6,462 bases of DNA, taken from assembly GCA_009786275.1 (NCBI GenBank), contig WQTL01000375.1, forward strand, positions 1 to 6,462, given 5' to 3'. Positions 5,069-6,462 of the stretch are shown piece after piece (within the stretch, counting starts at the first letter, position 1; each line of letters opens with the position of its first letter). This DNA is from Bacillota bacterium. GTDB lineage: Bacteria > Bacillota > Clostridia > Oscillospirales > Acutalibacteraceae. The notes beneath the pieces are model-generated. The model was not told the DNA's origin. It did no database searches and saw only the letters and a program-made list of their open reading frames with translations. The position numbers were made by a program, and so were the translations under genes.

Positions 5069-6462
5069 TTATTTGTAATACTCCGCCGCCGCCTTGAACA
5101 TCTTGTTGTCCGTCTCCCCCGGCACGTTTTTGTAGAGCCCCGGGCCCACGCGCTCGCTATGGCCCATTTTGCCGAACACCCGCCCGTCGGGGGAAGTGAT
5201 GCCCTCAATGGCGCACACGGAGCCGTTGGGGTTGTATTGGATGTCCATACTCGGCATGCCGTCCAAATCCACGTACTGCGTGGCAACCTGGCCGTTTTCG
5301 ATCAGCTGGCGCAGCAGGGGCTCCGGGCACACGAAGCGGCCCTCCCCGTGGGAGATGGGCATCAGGTGCACCTCGCCGGGCTCGCACAGCGCCAGCCAGG
5401 GCGAGAGCACGCTCGCTACGCGTGTTCTCACCAGCTTCGACTGATGCCGCCCGATGGTGTTGAAGGTCAGCGTGGGGCAGTCGGGGGTCATCCCGCGGAT
5501 CTTCCCGAAGGGCACAAGCCCCAGCTTGATGAGCGCCTGGAACCCGTTGCATATCCCCCCAACCAGACCCATACGCCGCTCGAGCAAATCTGCCACGGCC
5601 TCGCTCAGCCGGGGGTTGCGCAAAAACGCCGTGATGAACTTGCCCGAGCCGTCCGGCTCGTCCCCGCCCGAGAACCCGCCCGGCAGGAACAATACCTGCG
5701 CCTGCTCCAGTGCCTTCGCCGCCCGGCCGACAGAATCGGCCAAGCCCTGCGCCGTCCGGTTGTTGACGACGAAAATTGCCGGCTCGGCCCCGGCCTTTTC
5801 GAAGGCCCGCGCGGTGTCGTATTCGCAGTTCGTCCCGGGGAACACGGGGATCAACACGCGCGGCTTCGCGATCTTGATGGCAGGCGCTGCGCCGCTGCGC
5901 AGTTGACAGTTGACAGTTGACAGTTGACAATTGTCTGTCGCTTCGGCTTTCATGGGGAAGATGGGTTCCAGCCTGTTCTCGTATAATTCTTCCAGCTCCG
6001 CCAGGGAGACGACCTCCTCACCGGCGCGTATCTCATATGCCTCGATGGTTTTCCCGATGGGGAAGCCGTATTCGCAGCCCTCGGCCAGCTCCAGCACAAT
6101 CGCGCCCGGCTCGGCGGGGAAGGCGTATTCCAACGGGAAATCCGCGCCGAAAGCGAAGCCGATGCGGTTGCCCAGGCCCATCTTCAGCAGGGCCTCCGCC
6201 ACGCCCCCGGCTGTGACCGCCTGCGCGGCTAAGATTTTGCCTTCAGCGGCCAGCCGCGCAACCTGCTTGAATAGCTCCAGGGTTTTTTCCGGCAGGGGCA
6301 GGCCGTTTTCGTCCTGCGCGGGCGAAAGATACGCCGCCCTGCTGCCCGCCCGCTTGAATTCGTTCGAGATCAGCCGCTTCGATTCCGTCAGGGCCGCGGC
6401 GAAGCTCACCAGCGTGGGCGGCACGTCGAGCTGCTCGAAGCTGCCGGACATCGAATCCTTCC
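5069..6462 (-). CDS. purL: Phosphoribosylformylglycinamidine synthase (single-chain PurL), C-terminal part; 5' end beyond window
   Basis: PurL converts formylglycinamide ribonucleotide, glutamine and ATP to the amidine (FGAM), the fourth step of cytoplasmic de novo purine synthesis. The 463 visible residues are roughly the last third of a single-chain enzyme. They open with KDSMSGSFEQLDVPPTLVSF, typical of the second PurM-like synthase domain, which extends to about residue 168. A variable linker (about 170-195) follows, then the glutamine amidotransferase domain starting at PRVLIPVFPGTNCEYD. Catalytic residues are intact: Cys304 in GGICNGFQ, and His371 and Glu373 in SHGEGRF. LPGGFSGGDEPDGSGKF is also the expected family sequence. 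The frame continues past the right edge; the codon cut there ends in GG, consistent with the usual GGKDSMS motif. Oddly, the linker contains an in-frame tandem heptanucleotide repeat encoding NCQLSTVNCQL (177-187), which adds two cysteines. Since the active-site motifs and frame are intact, the enzyme is probably functional. The gtrA-like gene follows 21 bp downstream. Confidence 0.97.
   Translation of the reverse strand, partial: KDSMSGSFEQLDVPPTLVSFAAALTESKRLISNEFKRAGSRAAYLSPAQDENGLPLPEKTLELFKQVARLAAEGKILAAQAVTAGGVAEALLKMGLGNRIGFAFGADFPLEYAFPAEPGAIVLELAEGCEYGFPIGKTIEAYEIRAGEEVVSLAELEELYENRLEPIFPMKAEATDNCQLSTVNCQLRSGAAPAIKIAKPRVLIPVFPGTNCEYDTARAFEKAGAEPAIFVVNNRTAQGLADSVGRAAKALEQAQVLFLPGGFSGGDEPDGSGKFITAFLRNPRLSEAVADLLERRMGLVGGICNGFQALIKLGLVPFGKIRGMTPDCPTLTFNTIGRHQSKLVRTRVASVLSPWLALCEPGEVHLMPISHGEGRFVCPEPLLRQLIENGQVATQYVDLDGMPSMDIQYNPNGSVCAIEGITSPDGRVFGKMGHSERVGPGLYKNVPGETDNKMFKAAAEYYK
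5901..5935. repeat. Tandem heptanucleotide repeat (AGTTGAC x4 plus AATTGTC) inside purL
   Basis: Four exact head-to-tail copies of AGTTGAC (5901-5907, 5908-5914, 5915-5921, 5922-5928) are followed by a variant AATTGTC (5929-5935). The last junction creates the palindrome GACAATTGTC (5926-5935). Three heptamers make 21 nt, so translation on the minus strand gives a seven-residue period (NCQLSTV). The repeat falls in the linker between the synthase and glutaminase domains of PurL, where length varies in the family, and the reading frame is kept. Comparable short tandemly repeated heptamers are known as dispersed elements in cyanobacteria. That this is a dispersed family in the host genome is inferred. 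Confidence 0.93.

Noticed and set aside
5403..5429. Inverted repeat with 10-bp arms (GAGAGCACGC / GCGTGTTCTC, 7-bp loop) within purL.
   Set aside because: The segment encodes the normal family sequence VRTRVASVLSPW. On the purL mRNA the stem has an A-C mismatch and no T-run follows, so coding constraint explains it better than a terminator.
4853..5920. A 355-codon open frame on the plus strand opposite gtrA and purL.
   Set aside because: It is antisense to two strongly supported genes and has no domain or plausible start signal. Its end coincides with the heptamer repeat by chance.
5903..5929. Four TTGACA sequences in the heptamer repeat as a possible internal plus-strand promoter.
   Set aside because: At the 17-bp spacing from the last copy the -10 position reads CTTTCA, which is not promoter-like. 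No plausible plus-strand gene lies downstream.

Overview
The window looks like chromosomal DNA from a high-G+C anaerobic Firmicute of the class Clostridia, plausibly an Oscillospirales/Ruminococcaceae-type gut or rumen bacterium. The supporting signs are a single-chain PurL of the clostridial kind, a domain-permuted GH3 glycosidase of the type described in rumen clostridia, purine-rich Shine-Dalgarno sites, sigma-A consensus promoters and codons mostly ending in G or C. The lineage is inferred from gene content, not demonstrated. The window holds no RNA genes, CRISPR arrays, insertion sequences or phage genes that I can see.

Layout. (1) Positions 1-1759, minus strand: a heparinase II/III-like polysaccharide lyase family gene, missing its 3' end at the left edge. 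(2) Positions 1760-1899: the only sizeable non-coding gap (140 bp), a compact divergent control region. Two sigma-A promoters point away from each other, their -35 boxes abut to form the palindrome TGTCAATTGACA, and each has a 17-bp spacer and a TG-extended -10. (3) Positions 1900-4509, plus strand: a large exported GH3 glycoside hydrolase with circularly permuted domain order. (4) Positions 4517-5047, minus strand: a small GtrA-like four-helix membrane protein, convergent with the GH3 gene across only 7 bp. (5) Positions 5069-6462, minus strand: the C-terminal 463 residues of PurL (phosphoribosylformylglycinamidine synthase), entering from the right edge. The gtrA-like gene starts 21 bp after the purL stop and is probably co-transcribed.

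How the genes work together. The two carbohydrate-active genes share one divergent promoter region and may form a small glycan-degradation unit, with an exported beta-glycosidase and a lyase-like enzyme lacking a signal peptide. The purL-gtrA pair is a separate unit: de novo purine synthesis followed by a probable polyprenyl-sugar translocation helper.

The most interesting points are the mirror-symmetric divergent promoter and a tandem heptanucleotide repeat (AGTTGAC-type units) that sits in frame inside the inter-domain linker of PurL. I found no strong evidence for a wholly new biological system; the window is mostly ordinary genes with these two unusual small-scale features.
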